From Symsagittifera roscoffensis (taxonomy: Eukaryota; Xenacoelomorpha; Acoela; Convolutidae): 64,000 bases of DNA. Below, one piece after another: positions 1 to 7,848 of the stretch; the stretch's first letter is position 1, and each line of letters opens with the position of its first letter. Below the pieces are notes generated by a model, which had not been told where the DNA came from, searched no databases, and saw nothing but the letters and a program-made list of their open reading frames with translations. Both the position numbers and the translations under genes were made by a program. The stretch spans positions 41,381,165-41,445,164 of the forward strand of contig NC_087064.1 in assembly GCF_963678635.1 (NCBI RefSeq), written 5' to 3'.

Positions 1-429
1 CAACGTATCCGCGTTGTTCTCAAGATCACTGAAGATATTGAAATCCAGGCTGGATACTCCTCCTGTCGATGCCCTGTCGTCTTCCCCACCAGCTTGACTT
101 GCATCTTGTTGCATGGGTTCTTCCAGTTGACGGCTTCCTCCCTGTCCATCATCTCCTTCTGACGTGTCCTTCTTTGAGCTCGATGGTCCTTGCTTCTCAT
201 TGTCGGTTCCTTCCGGAAATTTCGGTATGATCAGTGTGCCTGCTGATCCATCTTCCTCCTCTCCATGGAGCACTTTGGTTTCTTCGCAGCCGAAGGGTGC
301 TAGGAAGGTTCTCGCCTGCAGTGTTCCTCCTACTTTCATTTCTGGTTTCACACTAGTCAGGATCAAGGAGGCCTCAGGCAGTGTGGTCCTGCCTCTCATC
401 TTCATAGGCGCTAAGCCCAATTCCGCCAT
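1..429 (-). CDS. ORF2 continuation of element A, open to the window edge
   Basis: An open frame of 143 codons begins at the ATG complementary to 427-429 and is still open at base 1. The first half contains a block (KMRGRTTLP, then LQARTFLAPFG) that aligns with element B near 28,400-28,600 (KMRGSTPP, then KFATRKYRPPYG). It is therefore part of the same ORF2 polyprotein and not a new gene. The second half is acidic and Ser/Gly/Gln-rich, probably disordered. The function is unknown. Whether the ATG is a true start or only an internal Met after a frameshift cannot be told; I favour the latter because the preceding frame is also homologous to ORF2. Confidence 0.6.
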   Translation of the reverse strand, partial: MAELGLAPMKMRGRTTLPEASLILTSVKPEMKVGGTLQARTFLAPFGCEETKVLHGEEEDGSAGTLIIPKFPEGTDNEKQGPSSSKKDTSEGDDGQGGSRQLEEPMQQDASQAGGEDDRASTGGVSSLDFNIFSDLENNADTL

Positions 430-675
430 TCCTCGTTAAATCTTCCAGGCTTGGGAGTCGCGGCGTTGCTTATTCGCCTTCTCGTCGCTTGATCCGTATA
501 GGCAAATCGTGTGTACTGTAACACGGCGGCATTTCTCCCTACAAAGTATAGATCCATTGTCCCCTCGAAATTCCCTATTCTCCTTTTATTGGTTTCAAAT
601 GCTCTCAACTCCGAGCAACATCCTTTTTATCAGAGGGAATTCGGGGATTTCTTCCGGCAGCTTCTCGTAATCACC
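411..675 (-). pseudogene. ORF2 segment with stop and frameshift, element A
   Basis: Directly after the TGA that ends the upstream ORF2 segment, the same frame reads a peptide containing PEIPEFPLIKRMLLG. This matches element B near 28,750 (VPEFPMVRKLTLGMN). A further stop follows, and the frame changes to a 65-residue open piece at 411-608. The pieces are decayed continuous ORF2. No domain was recognised. Confidence 0.55.
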
Positions 676-2229
676 TCAATCCTTCGTCTCTTCTCTCACC
701 TTGTGATATGCTGCAACGAGACGAGGTACTCTGGTTATCTCACCATTCGTTTTATCATAGGGTCTCAGATTCCAAAGCTTGGGAAACACCTCGATGTGTC
801 CTCTTTCTACTTCTCCCATGCGATCACGGAAGTGATCGTCAAAGTTGATGACTGTCATCTCTGGATCTGATATTTTCGCAAATAACAGATCTTCACTCAT
901 GAGCTCCCGCAATGTGTGCTGCTCACACCAGTTCAGTACACTACCGTCCACTGCTGATATGAGGTTCAGGTGCAGCACCGACCTCCTATACGCCTTCACC
1001 TTAACGTCAGGGAACGCAAACGTGACTACTGGTCCATAGATCACTATCACAAACCCCGTGGCTCCTCTGATCAATGCTAAGGGATCGGTTCTCATAGCCA
1101 AGCTCAGATCGGTTAACAGGGGCATGCCCCCAACATGTCGTCTAACATCTTCTTCTCTTTCGATAGTCTCATCTTCTCCCGTTCCAAAGCGATTTTGTTG
1201 TAAGAGATATTGGATAAGAGTGTGTCTCAGGTCTTTTATCTTGTTCCACGAGTCCGTGGATTTCTTCATATCTAAATTCCTCACCCTCTCTTTCATCTGC
1301 TCTGGACAATGTGTCAATTTCATTAGTCCTCCCAAGTTTCCGTGGGTAATCGCAATCGTCACGAACAAGGCTAGTAGTTCCACTATTGACACTTCCACTA
1401 CTGCTTGGAGGAATTCCTTTATCAAGTAATGAGAGACTTTCGGGTAGACTTTTGCCAAGAAGGACGCGGTCCATCCGGCTCCCAACCCTTCCAGCATGCT
1501 ATCTGTCCGTTCAAAGCCTTCCTGTCCCTTCACTTCCTGGGTCCAGAAGGTTTCCAGGGTAATGAGACACATTCTGTTTACAAATTCAGCGCTCTTTTCT
1601 TCATTATTTTCCGCCAGGTTCGCCTCCTTTAACAAGTAGGCATGGATCTTCGTGATCATCACAGGACCTTGCTCAAAAGCATCTGCACTCAACGCCGCTA
1701 CTCGAGGACTTAGGTGTAGCCACTGATTGGCTTCCGGTTTGGTTCTCAAAACCATCGCCTCCAATTGAGCTCTAGTCTCTTGGGAATTTTTCCTTCTTGT
1801 GTTTTCACCTGTCACTTCTATTGCTCGGAACCATAAGTCGTTGGACATCGCTACGACCACTCGATGGTCGTCGTCTATTCCCGGTTTCAGTTTGAGCTGT
1901 CGACTGAAATTGGACAGTTCCAACCCCAGCACCTCGTCCAACACTAACATGTGCAGCGCATGGTCCTTGAATCCTCTCATCGCGTTCGAGATATCTGACC
2001 ACACTGCAGGTAGTTCAGCCCTGAGTGGCCTCGGGTTCTCCATCTCTATCATGCGATTTGGGGCTGATATGATCACATCATATTTCCCTTCCGAAAGCAA
2101 GGTCACGATCGCATACACGAATTTTAGTCCATCCGGGAGATATGCATACCCGGGAGACAACGCGAATACTACTCTCGATGTCACCTTGGTGAACGACCCC
2201 TCCTTCGTCGCATCCACTACTTCACCCAT
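676..2229 (-). CDS. ORF2 middle region, 517 codons, in frame with the SGNH segment
   Basis: This ORF lies in the same frame as the 954-residue ORF just upstream and is separated from it by a single TAG. Element C has a sense codon (F) at that position and element B reads through without a stop, so 2229 is probably not a natural start. Blocks conserved in B and C include VIISAPNR, FKDHALHML, RVAALSADAFEQGP and the region around VLNWCEQ and FDDHFRDRM. It may form part of a second alpha/beta domain that starts in the preceding segment. It has no transmembrane run or signal peptide and no recognised catalytic motif. It ends in a TGA that is also probably a mutation. Confidence 0.6.
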   Translation of the reverse strand: MGEVVDATKEGSFTKVTSRVVFALSPGYAYLPDGLKFVYAIVTLLSEGKYDVIISAPNRMIEMENPRPLRAELPAVWSDISNAMRGFKDHALHMLVLDEVLGLELSNFSRQLKLKPGIDDDHRVVVAMSNDLWFRAIEVTGENTRRKNSQETRAQLEAMVLRTKPEANQWLHLSPRVAALSADAFEQGPVMITKIHAYLLKEANLAENNEEKSAEFVNRMCLITLETFWTQEVKGQEGFERTDSMLEGLGAGWTASFLAKVYPKVSHYLIKEFLQAVVEVSIVELLALFVTIAITHGNLGGLMKLTHCPEQMKERVRNLDMKKSTDSWNKIKDLRHTLIQYLLQQNRFGTGEDETIEREEDVRRHVGGMPLLTDLSLAMRTDPLALIRGATGFVIVIYGPVVTFAFPDVKVKAYRRSVLHLNLISAVDGSVLNWCEQHTLRELMSEDLLFAKISDPEMTVINFDDHFRDRMGEVERGHIEVFPKLWNLRPYDKTNGEITRVPRLVAAYHKVREETKD

Positions 2230-5094
2230 CTATTCAAGGATATCTTTTATCGCTGGCCACACAGCATTATCTGCCGTTGTAGGATCTCTGAGTCTGCTCA
2301 GAAAACCTCTACTGTGTAGATGGTCGTTGATGCCAGCAAACACGATCGTAATTGGGTTCATGTCCGTCTGTCTTTGTACCCCTATAGCCAGAGATACTGA
2401 TTGCAGTAGGTCCAGATCGACCGCTGCCAACATTATGACGTCCGGCCAAAACAGAGACTTGAAAGTATACACGAACTCTGAATTCGCTACTATCATGATA
2501 TTGGCCTTCCTTATTTCTGCTTTGTCATAGGCGGCGAAGATGGTCTCATCTTTTTTTATCCCTTTCAATCCGCCGTATCTTTGGGCATCACCATCTTGAC
2601 TCACTAGTTTCGGGTATGTTCTTTCCTTCACATGACCCGGGGGTGAGCTCACTTGCCTGAACATCTTCACATGTTGTCCGATCGGCGCCCTTGCTACCAA
2701 AAATCTTCCAGGTCTTTCTTCTCGATTCCCTTCATCATGATTCAATCTCACATCCTGCAATGGTCTTGCGTTCACTGGTCCTATTGTGTTATTAGAGGGC
2801 AGTCCCTCTAGGTCAGCAAATCTCAAAGCCGTCGTGGAACTGAAGTTTATGCTAGCGGCTATCAACCAGTCGACGCCTGTTATCGAGTACAGTCTGCTGA
2901 CGGATAGCCTCGCTCCATTCAGCATCCTCCTTGCATCTTCGATGAAGCTCACCCTCTGGAGATCCAGCTTCATTAGTTCATCTTTGTATACATGCCAGGG
3001 AGATGGTATGGGCCTTAACCACATCAACGAGCCTCTGCCCGGGCGTCTCTCCTCTCGACTGGTACTTGTCGTCTCCGATCTCGTGTCCGATCTAGACGTG
3101 CTGGCTGCCTCTTCGATTGGGTTAACAGTTCCTAGTCTTCTCCGAAGATGAATGGTCCTCCTTACCGGTGCTTCTCCCAATCGATCTTGAACATCCGTCC
3201 TTTGACCTGGTTCGCTGGAGCTCTGCTGTCTATAATTCGTGACAGCCGGGACCGTCCCCAAGCGTGTTTCCAGGTTAGGAGGCACAAAGGTGGTAATCAC
3301 CGTTTCGCTCGATGCTCCTTCTTCCCTCAGCACTCCTGTGTCAAAAAGTTCTACCTCCAATTCATCCAATCGCTCCTGGAAAACTCTGTTCAGCCAGGCC
3401 TGTCCTTCTATACTATCGAAGTGGATGCCGTCCGTGGTCAGCCTGCCCTGATCCTTTGCTCTCAGCTCATGTTCGATGTCCATCCTCAAAATATTGTTCC
3501 ACCTGACCACTCCTTCGTTGTGCCTTCTCCCTGCTGTTGTCAAGCTTCTTGCATTCATAGGCACAGTGCAAACGGTCAGTACCGCGCAGTTGAACTTCTG
3601 CCAGAGAGTAGTAAACAAGCACACCATCATCGATTCCCATAGTGCTTCCTCCTCATCCGAACTTCTCGAGATGTTGTTCGTTCCAACCTGGATCATCACA
3701 CTGGGGATCCTCCCTGGATTCATTAGTTCCACCATCCGATATAACTGGGCTATAGTCGCTCCACCGAAGGCCATCACCGTGGTGACCCAAGAGGTCCTCA
3801 AATTCGATAGTACTCTGACCAAGCTGTCTCCCAGTATCAGATGTGATGTCCCCAGTGGCGGTTGTTGCAGGTTTACTGCCGGGTTCCAAGTCGCTCGATT
3901 GAAGCAAGATGTCGGATCTGTCTCCGGAACTCCCGTGAAGTTATATCTCAGCTGATTGTTCTTTTGTATGTCTATTACACGCGACACTTTCTTCGCTGGC
4001 ATCTTCTGTATTCTTCTTTCTGGGGCCTTAGAGCTCCCCATTAGTGGCGTTACGTCGCTTATTCCCTGTCTGATAACGGTCTGGGAGAGTCGTACTCTGC
4101 CCGTGTCATCGATCGTTTCATAGGGTGCAGTCACCCCGGATCCTGGCGCATTCTTGTTGGCGACCAGTCGTCCAGCTGTCTCTATCAGCTTCCTCACCGT
4201 TTGTTCCACGACGCGGTCACCCAAGGTGTCACTAGGGTCCGGGATTGTCACTCGATCTGTTGCTGTCGGGAGCCGTGTCTCCGTTGTCTGACTCATTTCT
4301 CGAGGCGTCAAGAGCTCGATCGGGGACTGCCCACGAGGAATACTCCTTGCAGGTATCGCTTTTTCCACAGCCGTTGTCAACGCCATCCGTTCCGATCGCT
4401 CCTTGTAGTCCTGCCTCAAGCGCTCAATTTCTTGACCCTGCTTTTTGATGCAGTCTTCGAACAATCTTTTCCACATGTCTCTGTCGTCCTCCGCCATGAG
4501 CATGGTCTTAGTCACCTCGTCCAGCTCCTTTTTCGTTCTTTCCAGTTCGTCTTTTATCCCATCCAGATCTTGCATGGTTTGGTTCGTCTGAACCATCTGT
4601 TCCACTTTCGCCCTCTTTGGTGGCACAGCTGCTCTCAGTGGTGAACCAGACGAGGCAGCCCCGCTGTTCATCTCCTGATGCATTCTCGTCAGCCCAGGTT
4701 TGGGCTTGGAGGGCATAGGCATTTCACCTGGTTGGTAATCCCTAGAACTTCCCAATCCAGGCTCATTCGCCAAGTCACTCCCTGAGAGAGCCCCGTTTCT
4801 CCACCTCATCACTCTCATGTTCGGGCGGTCCAGTACTCCCCTCTCTCCATATGCTGCCATCAACAGGACTTCCGTGGGGCGGTCCCCACGGTTGTCATGC
4901 CCCAAGATGTTGATCAGGGCGGTCAGCAACATGACTACCTCTGGGTCCTCCAGAGCAAAGTCTCGATCCATTAGCCGACGATAGATCGCATCTATCATCG
5001 CTCCTACATATGCCTCTGCCAGGTCCATCAATTCATCCAAGTTGAAATTCTCCATACTGTTCTTCAGATTCGATTTGATTTGATTCGATTTCAA
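2230..5094 (-). CDS. ORF2 N-terminal part with coiled coil and SGNH/GDSL hydrolase domain, 954 aa
   Basis: Residues about 165-235 are charged and heptad-like (coiled coil). Residues about 415-580 show the SGNH esterase blocks: block I GDSLVRVL (GDS at 422-424, nucleophile Ser), a glycine block MAFGGA, block III VGTNN (471-474) and block V TDGIHFD (Asp 555, His 558). All catalytic positions are therefore present, so this could be an active esterase or acetylhydrolase. A basic, Ser/Thr/Arg-rich stretch follows (about 610-690). A later block with FAGINDHLHS resembles a second, degenerate SGNH block III. SGNH esterases are known from ORF1 of CR1-like non-LTR elements; in an LTR element this is unusual. 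The ATG of MENFNLDEL is an alternative start 13 codons downstream and matches the start in C (MDNFDKLIDL). Confidence 0.8.
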   Translation of the reverse strand: MKSNQIKSNLKNSMENFNLDELMDLAEAYVGAMIDAIYRRLMDRDFALEDPEVVMLLTALINILGHDNRGDRPTEVLLMAAYGERGVLDRPNMRVMRWRNGALSGSDLANEPGLGSSRDYQPGEMPMPSKPKPGLTRMHQEMNSGAASSGSPLRAAVPPKRAKVEQMVQTNQTMQDLDGIKDELERTKKELDEVTKTMLMAEDDRDMWKRLFEDCIKKQGQEIERLRQDYKERSERMALTTAVEKAIPARSIPRGQSPIELLTPREMSQTTETRLPTATDRVTIPDPSDTLGDRVVEQTVRKLIETAGRLVANKNAPGSGVTAPYETIDDTGRVRLSQTVIRQGISDVTPLMGSSKAPERRIQKMPAKKVSRVIDIQKNNQLRYNFTGVPETDPTSCFNRATWNPAVNLQQPPLGTSHLILGDSLVRVLSNLRTSWVTTVMAFGGATIAQLYRMVELMNPGRIPSVMIQVGTNNISRSSDEEEALWESMMVCLFTTLWQKFNCAVLTVCTVPMNARSLTTAGRRHNEGVVRWNNILRMDIEHELRAKDQGRLTTDGIHFDSIEGQAWLNRVFQERLDELEVELFDTGVLREEGASSETVITTFVPPNLETRLGTVPAVTNYRQQSSSEPGQRTDVQDRLGEAPVRRTIHLRRRLGTVNPIEEAASTSRSDTRSETTSTSREERRPGRGSLMWLRPIPSPWHVYKDELMKLDLQRVSFIEDARRMLNGARLSVSRLYSITGVDWLIAASINFSSTTALRFADLEGLPSNNTIGPVNARPLQDVRLNHDEGNREERPGRFLVARAPIGQHVKMFRQVSSPPGHVKERTYPKLVSQDGDAQRYGGLKGIKKDETIFAAYDKAEIRKANIMIVANSEFVYTFKSLFWPDVIMLAAVDLDLLQSVSLAIGVQRQTDMNPITIVFAGINDHLHSRGFLSRLRDPTTADNAVWPAIKDILE

Positions 5095-6377
5095 GGTTTT
5101 GACTCAAGTGAGCAATTAAATGATCAATCAGGATCTAGAAAAGAAGTCACGAATATCACACTTGTCAGTTTTCACCTTAATTTCTTATTAAAATTTATTT
5201 AAAAACAGTCGGATAAGAAGATTTTTATCCTAAAATTTATTAAAATCAATCGGTCTCTAAAATTTTGGAATTCGACTTAAGATTGGACAGTCCAAACTTT
5301 GGATCTATTCCTAAGATCGTCATTCAGTTGTTCATGGTCACTAACCCCTTCTTACCCAGGATCTTAATAACATAACACATAACATAACATAACACACATA
5401 TCAATTTCTTGACCCTGCTTTTTGATGCAGTCTTCGAACAATCTTTTCCACATGTCTCTGTCGTCCTCCGCCATGAGCATGGTCTTAGTCACCTCGTCCA
5501 GCTCCTTTTTCGTTCTTTCCAGTTCGTCTTTTATCCCATCCAGATCTTGCATGGTTTGGTTCGTCTGAACCATCTGTTCCACTTTCGCCCTCTTTGGTGG
5601 CACAGCTGCTCTCAGTGGTGAACCAGACGAGGCAGCCCCGCTGTTCATCTCCTGATGCATTCTCGTCAGCCCAGGTTTGGGCTTGGAGGGCATAGGCATT
5701 TCACCTGGTTGGTAATCCCTAGAACTTCCCAATCCAGGCTCATTCGCCAAGTCACTCCCTGAGAGAGCCCCGTTTCTCCACCTCATCACTCTCATGTTCG
5801 GGCGGTCCAGTACTCCCCTCTCTCCATATGCTGCCATCAACAGGACTTCCGTGGGGCGGTCCCCACGGTTGTCATGCCCCAAGATGTTGATCAGGGCGGT
5901 CAGCAACATGACTACCTCTGGGTCCTCCAGAGCAAAGTCTCGATCCATTAGCCGACGATAGATCGCATCTATCATCGCTCCTACATATGCCTCTGCCAGG
6001 TCCATCAATTCATCCAAGTTGAAATTCTCCATACTGTTCTTCAGATTCGATTTGATTTGATTCGATTTCAAGGTTTTGACTCAAGTGAGCAATTAAATGA
6101 TCAATCAGGATCTAGAAAAGAAGTCACGAATATCACACTTGTCAGTTTTCACCTTAATTTCTTATTAAAATTTATTTAAAAACAGTCGGATAAGAAGATT
6201 TTTATCCTAAAATTTATTAAAATCAATCGGTCTCTAAAATTTTGGAATTCGACTTAAGATTGGACAGTCCAAACTTTGGATCTATTCCTAAGATCGTCAT
6301 TCAGTTGTTCATGGTCACTAACCCCTTCTTACCCAGGATCTTAATAACATAACACATAACATAACATAACACACATA
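4424..6377. repeat. Perfect 977-bp tandem duplication (two units, 4424-5400 and 5401-6377)
   Basis: The two units look identical base for base wherever compared. Both junctions carry the trinucleotide TCA (4424-4426, 5401-5403, 6378-6380), a 3-bp microhomology. Each unit holds the first 224 codons of ORF2 and the roughly 300 bp spacer upstream of it. The duplication therefore puts a second spacer plus a truncated ORF2 start between pol and the full ORF2. It is either very recent or an assembly artefact. Confidence 0.93.
5364..6071 (-). pseudogene. Duplicated ORF2 N terminus, 235 aa, truncated
   Basis: The first 224 residues are identical to those of the 954-aa ORF. The reading frame then runs into spacer sequence and ends after about 11 unrelated residues. 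It contains the N-terminal helix-rich domain and most of the coiled coil but no SGNH domain. If translated, it would give a free coiled-coil fragment able in principle to pair with the full protein. It is a by-product of the 977-bp tandem duplication. Confidence 0.85.
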
Positions 6378-6429
6378 TCACACATTACATGCAAATTAGT
6401 CTTTAGCCTAACACCCTCTCGCACGTCAC
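6072..6429 (-). promoter_or_regulatory. pol-ORF2 spacer, conserved between elements A and C
   Basis: About 360 non-coding bases separate the pol stop from the ORF2 ATG, and a copy sits at 5095-5400 because of the tandem duplication. Element C has a spacer of equal length (59,423-59,790) with matching blocks: a run of TGTTATGTTAT units, GATCTTAGG-like and TCCAAAGT sequence, and the inverted repeat TTGGAC-T-GTCCAA. Conservation of a non-coding spacer suggests a role in ORF2 expression (internal promoter, splice acceptor or ribosome entry). The mechanism is not evident. Confidence 0.5.
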
Positions 6430-7041
6430 TCAGCCTATACTTAAGTAAAATTTCTTATGTAAATATACTTGTATATTGGTATCAGAGAATATCACGTGTA
6501 CAAGCGCGTACAATTCCCGAGGATGCAGTCGTCCTCTGTTTGGATCGTACACTGGAAGCGATAGCTCCTTCACGTCCATCTCTACGAGGAAGTCTCTTAA
6601 CCTCGTCAAGGACAAGACTAGGTTCTCTGGGTCTACGTGCTGCTTCTCCGTCGCCCTCGTCACCAAGAAGCATAGGTATTTTCCCGGTATCTGTGACGCC
6701 GCCGGAGGTAAGGCCGCTACTCCCCCTACTCCTGGTCTTTGTTTCCATAGGAACTCTATGTTTTTATATTATCTCTTAAAATCTGCCGCTAACGCTGTCC
6801 TAAAACTCATGTCTGCTGTGATTGCTATCGCACATGTTCTATTTGTGAGTATAAAATCACTGTCTGTTAGTATTATGTTACTTGAATATTCATTTGGTAA
6901 GTTAAACTTTGACTCAACTACCCTCCCTATGTCAGGTTTCTTAGGTTCTTCGCCTGTTTTTGCTTCTAAGTCTCCTGTCTCTCTTGCTATTCTCAATTTT
7001 TTTATTATCAAGTTTTCAGTGTGGGTAAGTCCTACCCCCAC
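6430..7041 (-). CDS. pol C-terminal macro-domain-like module, element A (one in-frame stop)
   Basis: One frame runs 7041 to 6430 with a single TAA at 6769-6771. In order it reads TDSDFILTN, AITADMSFRTALAADFK, then after the stop VAALPPA, GKYLCFLVTR, LVLSLTRLRDFL, ELSLPVYDPN, ELYALVHVIFSDTNIQVYL. This order of strands and helices matches the TARG1/ALC1-type macro domain (ADP-ribose binding fold). The GAG loop is replaced, the GCG loop is DPN, and the lysine and aspartate used by TARG1 do not seem conserved, so catalysis is doubtful. It is fused in frame to integrase and is conserved in B and C. Confidence 0.62.
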
Positions 7042-7254
7042 TCACCGGACAAAAATATCCATCGACGTCCCCGTCGATCGCATACCGGGTATCAAATCGA
7101 GATTGGAAGCCGGAATGAGTAGTCGCCCTTCCTGGGCTGCCCAGGAAGGATCTTCTCGTTCGGTTTTCATGTATTTTATGCTTTCACGATCTACATCTTG
7201 AATCGTGACGGTGGTCTCCTTTGGGTCCGACGTCATTTCGTTCAGCCATTCCAA
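7042..7254 (-). CDS. pol linker between integrase tail and macro-like module
   Basis: This 70-residue piece lies in the same frame as the acidic linker upstream and the macro-like module downstream. The TGA at 7042-7044 is an AGA codon in element C, so it is a mutation. The block EWLNEM aligns with EWMRDL of element B. It forms part of the pol polyprotein and has no domain of its own. Confidence 0.6.
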   Translation of the reverse strand: MEWLNEMTSDPKETTVTIQDVDRESIKYMKTEREDPSWAAQEGRLLIPASNLDLIPGMRSTGTSMDIFVR

Positions 7255-7284
7255 GACACGCAGGTTCGTTAAGTCTTGTTCATA

Positions 7285-7749
7285 TCACTGCTGTTGCTCG
7301 TCGTCGAATTCTACCTCGGGTTTCGACCGGTCGTCGACCAAATCATCGTTGTGATCATCGACTATGTCGATGTCTTGTGACACAGTTATTTCTTCTAGGC
7401 CCACTACTTCTTCCACTATCTTCTTCAGATCTATCCTATCCACTACAAAGTCGTCACCGTAAGGGTTATACTTCTTTCTTAGTCTTGTCCCGTCACTCTG
7501 ACGAGTCTGCATCGTGAACGGAAGATCCGGTTCCAAATTCTTGGGAACCTCCATCTGTTCGGGATCCTGCCAATCCTCCTCTGTGTAGGGTAAGATTTCA
7601 TCGTCCTCTTCGATCACCTCGTTTGGATCCAGGTCCAGCGGTGTATCCGTTCCTTCCTCTACGACTTCGTTTCCATCGTTCTTCTCCCTTGTACCCTTCT
7701 CGTTGACCTCACAAGCAGGATCCATCATTAGAAAATCCCCTTCTTCCAT
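7285..7749 (-). CDS. pol acidic linker downstream of integrase
   Basis: This is 154 residues, very rich in Asp/Glu, in frame with integrase upstream (only a TAG after the GPF motif intervenes) and with the macro-like module downstream. Conserved patches in element C include EVPKN, PFTMQTR and YGDDFVVDR. It is probably a flexible connector between the integrase C terminus and the macro-like module. It ends at a TGA that appears to be a nonsense mutation, since homology continues beyond it (TNLRVLEW). Confidence 0.6.
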   Translation of the reverse strand: MEEGDFLMMDPACEVNEKGTREKNDGNEVVEEGTDTPLDLDPNEVIEEDDEILPYTEEDWQDPEQMEVPKNLEPDLPFTMQTRQSDGTRLRKKYNPYGDDFVVDRIDLKKIVEEVVGLEEITVSQDIDIVDDHNDDLVDDRSKPEVEFDDEQQQ

Positions 7750-7848
7750 GTCTGCAGGTATACACCAGTCTTCTGTCGATGGATTGTGTGGCTTAATGTT
7801 CTCGTAGTGGGCGGCTCGGCCAGTACTCAGTCTACAAAAGCGTCCCTC

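Noticed and set aside
1799-2530. Plus-strand 243-codon ORF opposite ORF2
   Set aside because: Shadow of the minus-strand ORF2, without homology of its own or conservation in B and C.
2230-5094. ORF2 as an envelope or hemagglutinin-esterase-type surface protein
   Set aside because: It has an SGNH fold in common, but no signal peptide, membrane anchor or ectodomain cysteine pattern, and a coiled coil plus Ser/Arg-rich linkers point to an intracellular protein.
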